Of a DNA stretch of 64,000 bases, positions 8,025 through 16,942 are shown in pieces; position 1 is the stretch's first letter, and the number at the start of each line of letters is the position of its first letter. Origin of the DNA: an uncultured Alphaproteobacteria bacterium (lineage in GTDB: Bacteria; Pseudomonadota; Alphaproteobacteria; RF32; CAG-239). A program made the translations under genes and the position numbers. The stretch covers positions 62,001-126,000 of the forward strand of contig CAKQKH010000003.1 in NCBI GenBank assembly GCA_934248075.1, in the 5' to 3' direction. Under the pieces are notes generated by a model. It saw only the letters and a list, made by a program, of their open reading frames with translations, searched no databases and was not told where the DNA came from.

Positions 8025-10694
8025 ATGACTGACACTTCCGCCAACATCACGCCTCTAATGGCTCAATACTTGCAAATCAAAAACGAACATAAGGATTATC
8101 TCCTTTTCTATCGTATGGGAGATTTTTACGAATTGTTTTTTGATGACGCTGTTGTTGCCTCCAAAGCTCTTGACATTGCCCTAACCAAGCGCGGCAAATG
8201 TGATGATCAAGATATTCCCATGTGCGGAGTTCCGTTTCATGCTTATGAGAGCTATTTGGCCAAACTAATTCGTCAGGGTTTCAAAGTTGCCATTTGTGAG
8301 CAGGTAGAAGATCCCAAAGAAGCCAAAAAACGCGGCTACAAAGCCATTGTTAAACGCGAGGTTATCCGCTTGGTTACCGCCGGCACTCTTACTGAAGAAC
8401 CGCTGCTTGATGCCAAAAAGAACAATTTTTTGCTCACCATAGCCAAGCTTAATGATTCTCTCGGTTTGGCCTGGCTTGACATTTCCACCGGTGATTTCCT
8501 TTTGCAGGAAATCGGCCTCAAATCTCGTGATGAAGCCGTAGTCTTAGCCGGCGTTTTATCTCGCCTAAGTCCGGTGGAAATTGTCGTTTCTGACGCCTAT
8601 TTGCAAAATCCTCACATTTTTAACATTCTCAACTCCTGTCGCGATCAGCTCTCGGTTTTACCGGCCGCTCGTTTCAACAGTGAAAACGCCGCCAAACGTC
8701 TCAAAGACGTTTACAAGGTGGATACCTTAGATGCTTTTGGTAATTTCAGTCGCGCCGAGATTGCCGCCGCCGGTGTTTTGCTTGATTATGTCGAAAGCAC
8801 CCAAAAAGGCAAATTTCCGCTAATTCAGCGCCCGCAAAAAGTTACTGAAGGCCAGATTATGGAAATTGACGGCGCCACCCGCCGCTCGCTAGAGCTGATA
8901 GATTCTCTCAGCGGTGATAAATCCTCTTCCCTGCTCGGAGTTATTGACTGCACGGTTACCGGCGCCGGCGGCAGGCTTTTGGCCTCGCGCATAGCCAACC
9001 CGCTCAAAGATATTGTTGCCGTAAATGCCCGTCTTGACGCCGTGGAATTTTTTGCTACTTTTCACAATATGCGTCAGGATTTGCGCCAGATTCTCAAATC
9101 CTGCCCAGACATTGAGCGCGCGGTTTCCCGCCTTTGCCTTGGCCGCGGCGGCCCTCGAGATCTCGCCAATATCAAAACCGCTTTAGCCGTGGTTCCAGCT
9201 CTGCGCAACCTTTTGCGCGGCGAAGGCATGGCTATATCCGGCCAACCTGAATCCGTCAAAAAAATAGCGGCCGACCTTGGCGAACATTCGCACTTGGTCG
9301 CCAACCTGCAATCAGCCCTTCAAGATGATTTGCCTTTGCTGGCGCGTGACGGCGGTTTTGTTCGTGAAGGATATTCCGCCGCTTTAGATGAAATCAAACG
9401 CCTTAAAAATGATAGCCATAAACTAATTATCGAATTACAGGCCAAATACGCCGAAGCCACCGGCATTTCCAACCTCAAAATCAAATTTAACAACGTCATC
9501 GGCTACTTTATTGAGGTACAAAGCAAATTTGCCACTCAAATGTTGGAGGATAAACAATTTATTCATCGCCAATCTGTGCTTAATGCTTCTCGCTTCACCA
9601 CCGTTGAATTGAGTGAGCTTGAGGATAAGATTCGCGGCGCGTCAGATAAAGCTTTGGCTATGGAATTGGAAATTTTTGACCAACTGGTAAATGACATCAA
9701 AATTTATTGCGATGATATTCTAAAAACCGCCAAAGCCCTTGCTCGCCTTGATGTTGCCGCTGCTTTGGCTGATCTGGCGGTTGAAAAAAATTATTGCCGT
9801 CCGATAATTGACAACTCTTTAGCCTTTGAAATCAAAAGCGGCCGTCATCCGGTGGTGGAAGCTTCCATCAACAAAGCCGGCAGCGGCACTTTTGTTGGCA
9901 ATGACTGCAACCTGAATGAGCAAAACGGCCGTTTGTGGCTTTTAACCGGCCCCAACATGGCTGGTAAATCCACTTTTCTGCGGCAGAACGCCATTATCGC
10001 GGTTATGGCGCAAATGGGTTCGTTTGTTCCCTGTGAATCCGCGCATATCGGCGTAATTGACAAGATATTTTCTCGTGTCGGAGCCAGTGATGATCTGGCC
10101 AGAGGTCGTTCAACCTTCATGGTTGAGATGGTCGAAACCGCCGCTATTTTGAATCAAGCCGACGAGCGTTCTTTTGTCATTCTTGATGAAATTGGCCGTG
10201 GCACCGCCACTTTTGACGGTTTGTCCATTGCCTGGGCGGTGATTGAGCATTTGCACGATATCAATAAATGCCGCACCATTTTTGCCACTCACTATCATGA
10301 GCTGACCGCTCTGACTTCCAAACTGCCGCAAATGACCCTGCACTGCATGAAAATTAAAGAATTCAATGATGAAGTTGTATTTTTGCATGAGGTGATTGAC
10401 GGCGCCGCCGACCGCAGCTATGGTATCCATGTCGCCAAATTAGCCGGCCTTCCCAAAGCCGTTCTCAAAAGATCCGAACAAGTTTTGCAACATCTGGAAA
10501 AAAATGGCAAAACTGCCTCCATGCAGGAATTAGCCGATGATTTGCCGCTTTTTGCCGCCGTTCGTGAAAAAGCTGAAGCTCAGCCCGCCACATCTCCGGC
10601 ATTAGAGGCTTTGACACAGATCAACCCTGATGAGCTAAGCCCCAAAGAGGCTCTGGAAAAACTGTATGAACTGAAAAGTTTACAATCTAAATAA
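8025..10694 (+). CDS. mutS: DNA mismatch repair protein MutS
   Basis: An 889-aa mismatch-recognition ATPase that binds mispairs as a dimer and starts methyl-independent or MutL-dependent repair. The N-terminal mismatch-binding domain carries the signature 'GDFYELFFDDA' with the Phe-x-Glu wedge. Core, lever and clamp domains follow. The C-terminal ATPase has Walker A 'GPNMAGKST', the Walker B/signature segment 'DEIGRGTATFDG' and 'ATHYHELT'. Full length for the family (about 850-900). It stands alone between divergent kinase and ribosomal-protein transcription units. Its Shine-Dalgarno is weak (AGAAA), suggesting low expression. Confidence 0.98.
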   Translation: MTDTSANITPLMAQYLQIKNEHKDYLLFYRMGDFYELFFDDAVVASKALDIALTKRGKCDDQDIPMCGVPFHAYESYLAKLIRQGFKVAICEQVEDPKEAKKRGYKAIVKREVIRLVTAGTLTEEPLLDAKKNNFLLTIAKLNDSLGLAWLDISTGDFLLQEIGLKSRDEAVVLAGVLSRLSPVEIVVSDAYLQNPHIFNILNSCRDQLSVLPAARFNSENAAKRLKDVYKVDTLDAFGNFSRAEIAAAGVLLDYVESTQKGKFPLIQRPQKVTEGQIMEIDGATRRSLELIDSLSGDKSSSLLGVIDCTVTGAGGRLLASRIANPLKDIVAVNARLDAVEFFATFHNMRQDLRQILKSCPDIERAVSRLCLGRGGPRDLANIKTALAVVPALRNLLRGEGMAISGQPESVKKIAADLGEHSHLVANLQSALQDDLPLLARDGGFVREGYSAALDEIKRLKNDSHKLIIELQAKYAEATGISNLKIKFNNVIGYFIEVQSKFATQMLEDKQFIHRQSVLNASRFTTVELSELEDKIRGASDKALAMELEIFDQLVNDIKIYCDDILKTAKALARLDVAAALADLAVEKNYCRPIIDNSLAFEIKSGRHPVVEASINKAGSGTFVGNDCNLNEQNGRLWLLTGPNMAGKSTFLRQNAIIAVMAQMGSFVPCESAHIGVIDKIFSRVGASDDLARGRSTFMVEMVETAAILNQADERSFVILDEIGRGTATFDGLSIAWAVIEHLHDINKCRTIFATHYHELTALTSKLPQMTLHCMKIKEFNDEVVFLHEVIDGAADRSYGIHVAKLAGLPKAVLKRSEQVLQHLEKNGKTASMQELADDLPLFAAVREKAEAQPATSPALEALTQINPDELSPKEALEKLYELKSLQSK

Positions 10695-10744
10695 AAACAT
10701 TTTGCGCACAACGCCATAATTGTGTAAAATCAATACTTTATCAA

Positions 10745-10762
10745 ACGGTAGAATTTTACCGT
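10745..10762. repeat. Short inverted repeat downstream of mutS
   Basis: ACGGTA (10745-10750), 6-nt loop, TACCGT (10757-10762), a perfect 6-bp stem in the mutS-rplM gap. No T-run follows, so it is a poor terminator. It could be a mutS mRNA 3' hairpin or a protein site. Confidence 0.4.
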
Positions 10763-10797
10763 ACAATATCACATTGAAAATCAACAACATTTTATTG

Positions 10798-10825
10798 TTG
10801 ACATGATATTTTTTTCATGTATATT
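10798..10825 (+). promoter_or_regulatory. rplM-rpsI promoter with overlapping inverted repeat
   Basis: A consensus -35 TTGACA (10798-10803), 16-bp spacer and TATATT (10820-10825), about 44 bp before the rplM ATG. A perfect inverted repeat, TCAACAA (10781-10787) and TTGTTGA (10795-10801), overlaps the -35 hexamer, so an operator role is possible though unproven. Confidence 0.72.
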
Positions 10826-10868
10826 GGCCAACGAGAATTTTAACCTATCTTTTATAGAGAGAAAAACT

Positions 10869-11333
10869 ATGAACACATATGCAACCAAACCCTCGGACGT
10901 CGAGAGAAAATGGTATGTAGTTGATGCTCAAGGTGTTGTTTTGGGTCGTTTGTCTGCTCAGATCGCCAAGATTCTGCAAGGCAAAAACAAACCCAACTAC
11001 ATCAGCAACATTGACTGCGGAGACTATGTCGTTGTTATCAACGCTGACAAAGTTAAACTTACCGGCCGCAAAATGACCGATAAACTCTACCATAAACACA
11101 CCGGTTGGATTGGTGGTATCAAAGAAACCACCCCTGCCAAAATTTTGGCTGGCCAGTTTCCGGAAAGAGTTATCATCAAAGCTGTTGAGCGCATGCTCTC
11201 CCGCAACCCGATGGGTCGCCAGCAGATGACCAAACTCAAGGTTTATGCCGGTGAGAATCATCCCCACACCGCCCAGAACCCGATTGTTTTGGACATGGAA
11301 GCAATGAACGCTAAAAATAAGAGGAGCAAATAA
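10869..11333 (+). CDS. rplM: 50S ribosomal protein L13
   Basis: A 154-aa early-assembly 23S rRNA-binding protein. Signatures are 'RKWYVVDAQGVVLGRLSAQIA', 'GDYVVVINADKVKLTG' and 'MLSRNPMGRQQMTKLKVYAG'. I start it at the ATG at 10869 because this gives the family length and begins with the usual 'MNTYATKP'-type N-terminus. An in-frame ATG at 10803 lies inside the promoter and is rejected. AGAGAG precedes the start. It is followed 2 bp later by rpsI, the conserved rplM-rpsI operon. Confidence 0.96.
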   Translation: MNTYATKPSDVERKWYVVDAQGVVLGRLSAQIAKILQGKNKPNYISNIDCGDYVVVINADKVKLTGRKMTDKLYHKHTGWIGGIKETTPAKILAGQFPERVIIKAVERMLSRNPMGRQQMTKLKVYAGENHPHTAQNPIVLDMEAMNAKNKRSK

Positions 11334-11335
11334 TC

Positions 11336-11824
11336 ATGGCTGAGAAATTAGAATCTTTGAAAGACCTCAAAAAGGCCTCGGTCAAAGCCGAATCCGCCGC
11401 TGTTGAAGCTGCTCCGCGCAAAGCCAAAAAAGACAAACAGGGTCGTTCTTATGCTACCGGTAAACGCAAAGATGCCGTTGCTCGCGTATGGATTAAACCC
11501 GGCAAAGGCGTAATCACCATCAACGAGAAATCTATCGATCAGTACTTTGCTCGTCCGGTTTTGAAAATGATCATCAACCAGCCTTTTGAAGTTGCTAACC
11601 GCGTTAATGAATTTGACGTTGTTTGCACCGTAAAAGGTGGTGGTTTGTCCGGACAGGCCGGTGCTATCAAACACGGCATTTCTAAGGCTCTGAACGAATA
11701 TGAGCCGGAATTGCGCAATTGCTTGAAGAAAGCCGGTTTCCTGACTCGTGATGACAGAACCGTTGAACGTAAGAAATATGGCCGCGCCAAAGCTCGCCGT
11801 TCTTACCAGTTCAGCAAGCGTTAA
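11336..11824 (+). CDS. rpsI: 30S ribosomal protein S9
   Basis: A 162-aa S9 whose C-terminal tail reaches the P-site tRNA. The conserved core runs from 'YATGKRKDAVARVW' to the terminal 'RRSYQFSKR', the typical basic tail ending in Arg. The first roughly 35 residues form a Lys/Ala-rich extension absent from E. coli S9 but common in alphaproteobacteria. AAGAGGAGC lies upstream within the rplM end. Confidence 0.96.
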   Translation: MAEKLESLKDLKKASVKAESAAVEAAPRKAKKDKQGRSYATGKRKDAVARVWIKPGKGVITINEKSIDQYFARPVLKMIINQPFEVANRVNEFDVVCTVKGGGLSGQAGAIKHGISKALNEYEPELRNCLKKAGFLTRDDRTVERKKYGRAKARRSYQFSKR

Positions 11825-11855
11825 TCGCGTTACGAAGACACCCGAGATTACGAAA

Positions 11856-11877
11856 GGCCGCATTTCGCGGCCTTTTT
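11856..11877 (+). terminator. Intrinsic terminator of rplM-rpsI
   Basis: GGCCGC (11856-11861), loop ATTTC, GCGGCC (11867-11872), then TTTTT. It lies about 30 bp after the rpsI stop. Confidence 0.9.
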
Positions 11878-11898
11878 CATTAGTTTATGATGTCAAAA

Positions 11899-12768
11899 TT
11901 ATCGGCTTATACTCTGCCTTTTTAACAACGGAGCAGACATAGCATGCGGCGCCTTAAAATCAGGAGCAATCGCCGCTGACAAGTCCATTTCCTTTCCCTC
12001 TACCACAAAAGTCAAAAACTTCTTAAAAATCTGCTGATACATCTCCGCTGATTTACTGGTATCCTTGCCGGCGTTTTCATTTTGATAAACGCCAAACTGA
12101 TGCTGAAAATCACCATGCGGTCCATAATAACTTTGCCTTTCAGGATTAGACATCCAGCTATCAAATTGCTCTCTGACATATTGCAGGCCATCTTCTTTAT
12201 TGTGCGCTTTTTCAGATATATCTTCGCTAATGGTGGCGGAAATCTCGTCAATAAACCGTGTGCGCATAAAAAACTCTCTGTTCAGCGCGGCGTTTTCCGC
12301 AATAGCATCTGCAAAAACAAGCGAATTTTGATAATGTTTCAATTCATGTCGAACTGATTTTTGCGGATCTGCATTTCGCAATTTCTTAAAATGCTCAATG
12401 ATTCCCTGCACTTTTATCTTATCTTTTTCCGAAAGATTTTTTTGCACTTGCACATTAATAAAAAGCCCAAACCCATTAATCATAATCTTCGGCACCGTTT
12501 TATCCGGCCTAAACACCGCCAAATCATGCGGAAGCTCAGTCTCGTGTCCGGACACATCTTTCAGCACCAATTCGCCGTCTTGACTGCGCCGATCAATAAC
12601 ATAGCTATATGGATAGAAATAGAGTTTAACCCCTCTATCTTTCACAATCTGCGGAATCTGTTCATCAGGCAAGGCGCACTCGCGCGAAAACAACAACGGA
12701 ATCCCATCTCGCGGAACAATGTACTCACTTGAACGGCCTGCGCCATTTTTCAAACGATTAACATACAT
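11899..12768 (-). CDS. Putative zincin-like metallopeptidase, unknown family
   Basis: A 289-aa protein without signal peptide or membrane segment. It carries a clear HExxH motif, HELKH at residues 141-145, in a helical context ('SVRHELKHYQNS'). An acidic helix 'FIDEISATISEDI' 30 residues later could supply the third ligand (E175). The N-terminal half is beta-rich with Tyr and Arg; I do not recognise it. The motif order is compatible with a gluzincin-type protease, but HExxH alone is a weak signal. A strong AGGGGG Shine-Dalgarno and a TATAAT (12791-12796, minus strand) precede the ATG. It is a single-gene unit convergent with rpsI. Confidence 0.5.
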   Translation of the reverse strand: MYVNRLKNGAGRSSEYIVPRDGIPLLFSRECALPDEQIPQIVKDRGVKLYFYPYSYVIDRRSQDGELVLKDVSGHETELPHDLAVFRPDKTVPKIMINGFGLFINVQVQKNLSEKDKIKVQGIIEHFKKLRNADPQKSVRHELKHYQNSLVFADAIAENAALNREFFMRTRFIDEISATISEDISEKAHNKEDGLQYVREQFDSWMSNPERQSYYGPHGDFQHQFGVYQNENAGKDTSKSAEMYQQIFKKFLTFVVEGKEMDLSAAIAPDFKAPHAMSAPLLKRQSISR

Positions 12769-12961
12769 ATCTACCCCCTAAAGACAGTATATTATATTTT
12801 AGACAAACAAGAAACCCCAAAAAACATTTTGCCGGTAAATTTTTGCTTCTTTTCAGACTAAAAGAATTCTCTATTACAATATAATCTGGACAAAATCAGT
12901 CAATTATGTTACTTTTTTACCATATTTCTTATTATGAATAAATAATTTAAAAAAACATACA

Positions 12962-13453
12962 ATGAAAAAGATTTTAATGATTATGGCTTCCGCCGTGATA
13001 GTTTGCGGCTGCAGCGCTCAAATCATCAACAAGGTAAACCGCTATAATTACGGCAAACCGGCTGATTACGGACACCCCAAAGCCCGACAAATTTTGGCCA
13101 GTGAACAAATCCGCAACTACAAGGACGTTCACACCGGCGCAATAGTTTATGATTCTGCCAACCAAGACTACACGTTTAGTGTCTCTTTCGGCACAATCAA
13201 ACTACAAAACACCTCAAATGGATACATTGAGGTTTATGAATACGACTCCAAGCGTAGTTCAGACTGGTTATTTAAGGAACGGATTTATCGCGAAGGTCCG
13301 TTTCATGAAATTATAACCTGGACCAACAAACAGCCGCAGTTGATAACCTTTTCAACTTCAGACTACTTGCGGCTGCGCGTAACCGTATATACGGCCGCGT
13401 ACCGAGATGGCCAATGGCACAAGAAGTACCTGTTGAGGTCATTCACATTTTAA
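12962..13453 (+). CDS. Small lipoprotein, unknown function
   Basis: A 163-aa protein with a short hydrophobic signal 'MKKILMIMASAVIVCGCSAQ' that ends in a Cys-Gly-Cys lipobox-like site, so probably a lipoprotein in the periplasm. The mature part is beta-rich and aromatic ('DYTFSVSFGTIKL', 'YIEVYEYDSK', 'LRLRVTVYTAAYRD'), consistent with a small beta-sandwich. I do not recognise a family. It stands alone, with an excellent terminator after it. The 190-bp upstream gap is AT-rich and shows no convincing -35 element. Confidence 0.6.
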   Translation: MKKILMIMASAVIVCGCSAQIINKVNRYNYGKPADYGHPKARQILASEQIRNYKDVHTGAIVYDSANQDYTFSVSFGTIKLQNTSNGYIEVYEYDSKRSSDWLFKERIYREGPFHEIITWTNKQPQLITFSTSDYLRLRVTVYTAAYRDGQWHKKYLLRSFTF

Positions 13454-13459
13454 ATCAAA

Positions 13460-13488
13460 GAGGAAGATTTTTCTTCCTCTTTTTTTTA
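13460..13488 (+). terminator. Intrinsic terminator after the lipoprotein gene
   Basis: GAGGAAG (13460-13466), loop ATTTTT, CTTCCTC (13473-13479), then eight T. Strong textbook terminator. Confidence 0.92.
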
Positions 13489-13529
13489 TTTTTGTTAGAA
13501 TTAATTTATATATAATTGAGTGCAAAACC

Positions 13530-15188
13530 ATGAAAACCGCAGAATTTGATATCAATGCCGCTGAAGGCATCCGTCTATACGCTGACTATCATTTAGATGA
13601 TAAATTTTACCCGCAGGGCCATACCCTTACCAATGAAGATATCATCATTTTTAAAATGTTTGGCATTCGACGAGTGTTTGGCGCGATAATGGAAGACACC
13701 GACCTTGACGCGCGCACAGCCTTAGGAGTCGTTGCCGCCAAACTCTGCGGTACCAACACGGCATATAGCGTTGATGAAAATAATATTTGCAACATCATTG
13801 CCAATGCTGACGGAATTTTTATCAGCACAGAAGAGCGATTAGCCAAATTTAATCATCTTCACCCTGAATTGGTGCTTAATTCAGTTGCGCCGTATCATCC
13901 GGCAGCCAAAGGCGAAATTATTGCCAAACTAGAGATGACCATGCCGATAATTTCTCAAACCGAACTTGATGAAATTATCTTCCGTTTATCCGGCAACACC
14001 GCTTTGCTACAAGTGGCTCCTATCAAACCTTTTAAAACTGCCTTTATTTATACCAAACTGCTTGATGACCCAGATGAAAACGCTCACTTCACCTCGGTTG
14101 TAAAAACTTTGGTTGAAAAATTTGCATCTTATCACTTAAATTTCTCCGGCGAATATAATGCTATATATCACCAAAATGCCGTTGCCGATGCCATACAAGA
14201 CGCAGTCAAAGATGGATACGAGGCTATTTTTATTCTTGGCGCCACCAGATCAGCCTGCCGTGATGATGTTCTCCCAGGCGCTCTGCGCAAAATTGTTGAC
14301 ACCGTTGCCGGCGCCAACCTACCGCAAATAAACGCGTCTGATCTCCTTTTGGCTGAAAAACGCGGCGCCAAAATAATCGTGCTTCCTTACAATTATGACA
14401 AAGTGGAAACCACCACCATCAATCGCTATATCAAACAAGCCCTGTTTTGTGAAAAATTGGTGGCCGCAGATTTTGCCAAAATGATTCCCGTCACCTTACC
14501 TGATGGACAGATGCTCCAAACCGATTCCGGCCTCGTAGCCGCCAAAGATTCGTCAGCAAGCGGTGCCAAAGCAAGCATTGCCGCGATAATTTTGGCCGCC
14601 GGCCTTGGCAGTCGCGCCGGCAAAAACAAATTGATGGTCGAACTAAAAGACGGGCAACCCTTGTTTATGAATGCCGTAAATGCCGCAATCGGCTCAAATG
14701 CCAGTCCAGTCTTTGTCATAACCGGTTATCATGATGAAGATATGTCCGAATATCTTGACAAAGTTGATGTGAACGTTATTTACAATCCGGCTTATCGCTC
14801 GGGAATCAAAACTTCTATTGACCTCGGCCTCAAATCTGTACCCGGTTTTTGCGATGGAGCCATGCTGATTCCCGCAGACATGCCCAATCTGACTGCCGCC
14901 GACCTCAATAAGCTTATCGCTTCGTTTAATCAGAATTCGGAAAAACAGGTCGTGCTGTTTACTAACAAAGGCATAAAATCCAATCCTGTCATTTGGAGCA
15001 AATCTCTCTACACCAAAGCAGACATTGTGCCGGAAAATGCCGCCATTCGTCCGGTATTTTTGGAGCATGCTGATTATACCAGCACTGTTGATATACGCAA
15101 CGCTGACAAGCTTTTAGATGTCAACTATCCTAGTGATATTGAAAAAATCACCAATCAGCGCCGCCAACAACCAAACCGCGCGGACTAA
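13530..15188 (+). CDS. Molybdopterin-binding / MobA-like NTP-transferase fusion
   Basis: A 552-aa two-domain protein. Residues about 1-330 form a MoeA/MoaB-like molybdopterin-binding region with 'EAIFILGATRSACRDDVLPGAL' as the pterin-binding loop segment. Residues about 350-545 form a nucleotidyltransferase with 'IILAAGLGSRAGKNK' (the LAAGxxxRxGxxK loop), 'IPADMPNL' and 'NPVIW'. This layout is known in alphaproteobacteria and is usually linked to molybdenum cofactor cytidylylation (MocA-type) for xanthine-dehydrogenase-family enzymes. No such enzyme or other Moco gene is in the window, so the partner is unknown. Its end overlaps the convergent trmL by 4 bp. Confidence 0.75.
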   Translation: MKTAEFDINAAEGIRLYADYHLDDKFYPQGHTLTNEDIIIFKMFGIRRVFGAIMEDTDLDARTALGVVAAKLCGTNTAYSVDENNICNIIANADGIFISTEERLAKFNHLHPELVLNSVAPYHPAAKGEIIAKLEMTMPIISQTELDEIIFRLSGNTALLQVAPIKPFKTAFIYTKLLDDPDENAHFTSVVKTLVEKFASYHLNFSGEYNAIYHQNAVADAIQDAVKDGYEAIFILGATRSACRDDVLPGALRKIVDTVAGANLPQINASDLLLAEKRGAKIIVLPYNYDKVETTTINRYIKQALFCEKLVAADFAKMIPVTLPDGQMLQTDSGLVAAKDSSASGAKASIAAIILAAGLGSRAGKNKLMVELKDGQPLFMNAVNAAIGSNASPVFVITGYHDEDMSEYLDKVDVNVIYNPAYRSGIKTSIDLGLKSVPGFCDGAMLIPADMPNLTAADLNKLIASFNQNSEKQVVLFTNKGIKSNPVIWSKSLYTKADIVPENAAIRPVFLEHADYTSTVDIRNADKLLDVNYPSDIEKITNQRRQQPNRAD

Positions 15189-15649
15189 ACTTTCCAACGT
15201 GTTTGCCGCAAGGCCTCACCAATCACCATACTTGCCGACACCGCCACATTTATAGATCGTGCGTGTTCATTCATAGGAATCAGCAGCCGCGCATCCGCCA
15301 TTTTATGTACCTCTTCCGGCACTCCGGCCGATTCGCGCCCCATCAAAATTATATCATTGGCCTGAAATTGAAAATCAACATATGGCACGCTGGCATGAGT
15401 AGTCAAAAGAACAATTCTTCCATACTCCTGCTGATGTTCTGCCCTATATTGCAAAAAATCAGCCCAAGAATCATGGCGCCGATAATCAACAAAATCCAGA
15501 TAATCCATTCCGGCGCGACGCATTGCCTTGTCATTAAAAATAAAGCCGCATGGTTCAATAATATCTATTGGCAAATCCAAACAAGCACAAAGCCGCATCA
15601 TCGTGCCGGTGTTTTGCGGAATATCGGGCTGAAACAAAGCCAAACGCAT
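15185..15649 (-). CDS. trmL: tRNA (cytidine/uridine-34 2'-O)-methyltransferase
   Basis: A 154-aa SPOUT methyltransferase that methylates the ribose of wobble nucleotide 34 in leucine tRNAs. The typical start 'ALFQPDIPQNTGTMMRLCA' and the trefoil-knot SAM segment 'IILMGRESAGVPEEV' with 'IPMNEHARSINVAVSAS' are all present. Full length for TrmL. It begins 12 bp after ychF on the minus strand and is probably co-transcribed with it. Confidence 0.94.
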   Translation of the reverse strand: MRLALFQPDIPQNTGTMMRLCACLDLPIDIIEPCGFIFNDKAMRRAGMDYLDFVDYRRHDSWADFLQYRAEHQQEYGRIVLLTTHASVPYVDFQFQANDIILMGRESAGVPEEVHKMADARLLIPMNEHARSINVAVSASMVIGEALRQTRWKV

Positions 15650-15661
15650 TTATAAAACTCC

Positions 15662-16771
15662 CTAGACATTGAACAAAAAGTTCAAAAGATCACCGTCTTT
15701 TACCACATAATCTTTGCCTTCGGAGCGCATTTTGCCAGCTTCTTTGCAACCCTGCTCCCCGCCGAATTTGATGTAATCATCATAAGAGATTGTCTCAGCG
15801 CGAATAAAACCCCGTTCAAAATCAGAGTGAATTATACCCGCGCATTGCGGTGCTTTTGAGCCTTTTACAAAAGTCCACGCTCTAACTTCTTTTGGTCCGG
15901 CAGTAAAATAAGTCTGCAGCCCCAGCAGATCATAGCCAGCGCGAATAATTTTAGTCAAGCCTGTTTCCTGCAAACCCAGAGTTTCCAAAAATTCTTTTTT
16001 CTCTTCTTCGGTTTCCAACTGAGCCACTTCAGATTCAATTTCGGCTGAAATAATCACGGCCTGCGCGTTTTCAGCCTTAGCTTTTGCAAACACACGTTCA
16101 GAAAACTCGTTGCCATTGGCCGCTGATTCCTCATCAACATTGCACACATACAAAACCGGTTTAGATGTCAATAGCTGCAAACACTTATACGCCTTCACCG
16201 CGTCTTTATTAGAAGCATCTGGAGCCGCGATGCGCGCCGGCTTGCCAGCTTTTAACGCCTCAATAATCGGCCCCATAACACTGACATTAACAATCGCTTC
16301 TTTATCGCCACCTTTGGCTTTTTTGTTCGCTTGATCATAGCGCTTTTCCAAAGACTCCAAATCGGCAATCATCAGCTCAGTTTCAACAATCTCAGCATCT
16401 CGGATCGGATCCACGCTTCCCTCAACATGGGTAATATTTTCATTTTCAAAACAACGCAACACATGGATAATCGCATCTACTTCTCTGATATTAGCCAAAA
16501 ATTGATTACCTAAGCCCTCACCCTTAGACGCCCCTTTAACCAAACCGGCAATATCAACAAACTCCAATTGGGTCGGCACCACGTTCTTAGGCTGCACCAT
16601 TTCTACCAATTTATCCAAACGCTTATCCGGAACTGCAACTCGGCCGGTGTTCGGCTCAATTGTGCAAAAAGGAAAATTCGCCGCCTGCGCCGCAATAGTT
16701 TGAGTCAAGGCATTAAACAACGTTGATTTTCCCACATTTGGCAATCCGACAATTCCGCAATTAAATCCCAT
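15662..16771 (-). CDS. ychF: Ribosome-binding ATPase YchF (Obg family)
   Basis: A 369-aa P-loop protein of the YchF/OLA1 branch, which prefers ATP to GTP and associates with ribosomes. G1 is 'GLPNVGKSTLF', followed by 'DIAGLVKGASKGEGLG' (G3), 'NVDEE' in place of the usual NKxD, and the C-terminal TGS domain ('TYFTAGPKEVRAWT', ending in 'LLNFLFNV'). The pth-ychF order is conserved in many proteobacteria; here pth lies upstream with a strong terminator between. Confidence 0.97.
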   Translation of the reverse strand: MGFNCGIVGLPNVGKSTLFNALTQTIAAQAANFPFCTIEPNTGRVAVPDKRLDKLVEMVQPKNVVPTQLEFVDIAGLVKGASKGEGLGNQFLANIREVDAIIHVLRCFENENITHVEGSVDPIRDAEIVETELMIADLESLEKRYDQANKKAKGGDKEAIVNVSVMGPIIEALKAGKPARIAAPDASNKDAVKAYKCLQLLTSKPVLYVCNVDEESAANGNEFSERVFAKAKAENAQAVIISAEIESEVAQLETEEEKKEFLETLGLQETGLTKIIRAGYDLLGLQTYFTAGPKEVRAWTFVKGSKAPQCAGIIHSDFERGFIRAETISYDDYIKFGGEQGCKEAGKMRSEGKDYVVKDGDLLNFLFNV

Positions 16772-16834
16772 TATTCAAAACTCCCTATCAATAAAAATTG
16801 CCTTTGTTATAGCCGATAAAATTTTGCTTTTCAA

Positions 16835-16873
16835 CACAAAAAACCGCTGTTTTCTGCACCAAAACAGCGGTTT
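16835..16873 (-). terminator. Intrinsic terminator downstream of pth
   Basis: A perfect 13-bp stem: 16841-16853 pairs with 16861-16873 around a 7-nt loop. Read on the minus strand it ends in a seven-T run before GTG. It separates pth from ychF. Confidence 0.88.
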
Positions 16874-16942
16874 GCATTTCTTTTGCAACAAAATGGGATT
16901 TTTACGATAAAACCCATACACAAAAACTGGGATTAAAACTAA

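Noticed and set aside
10803..10868. N-terminal extension of L13 from an upstream ATG
   Set aside because: It would place codons inside the promoter -10 region and add 22 residues that L13 lacks.
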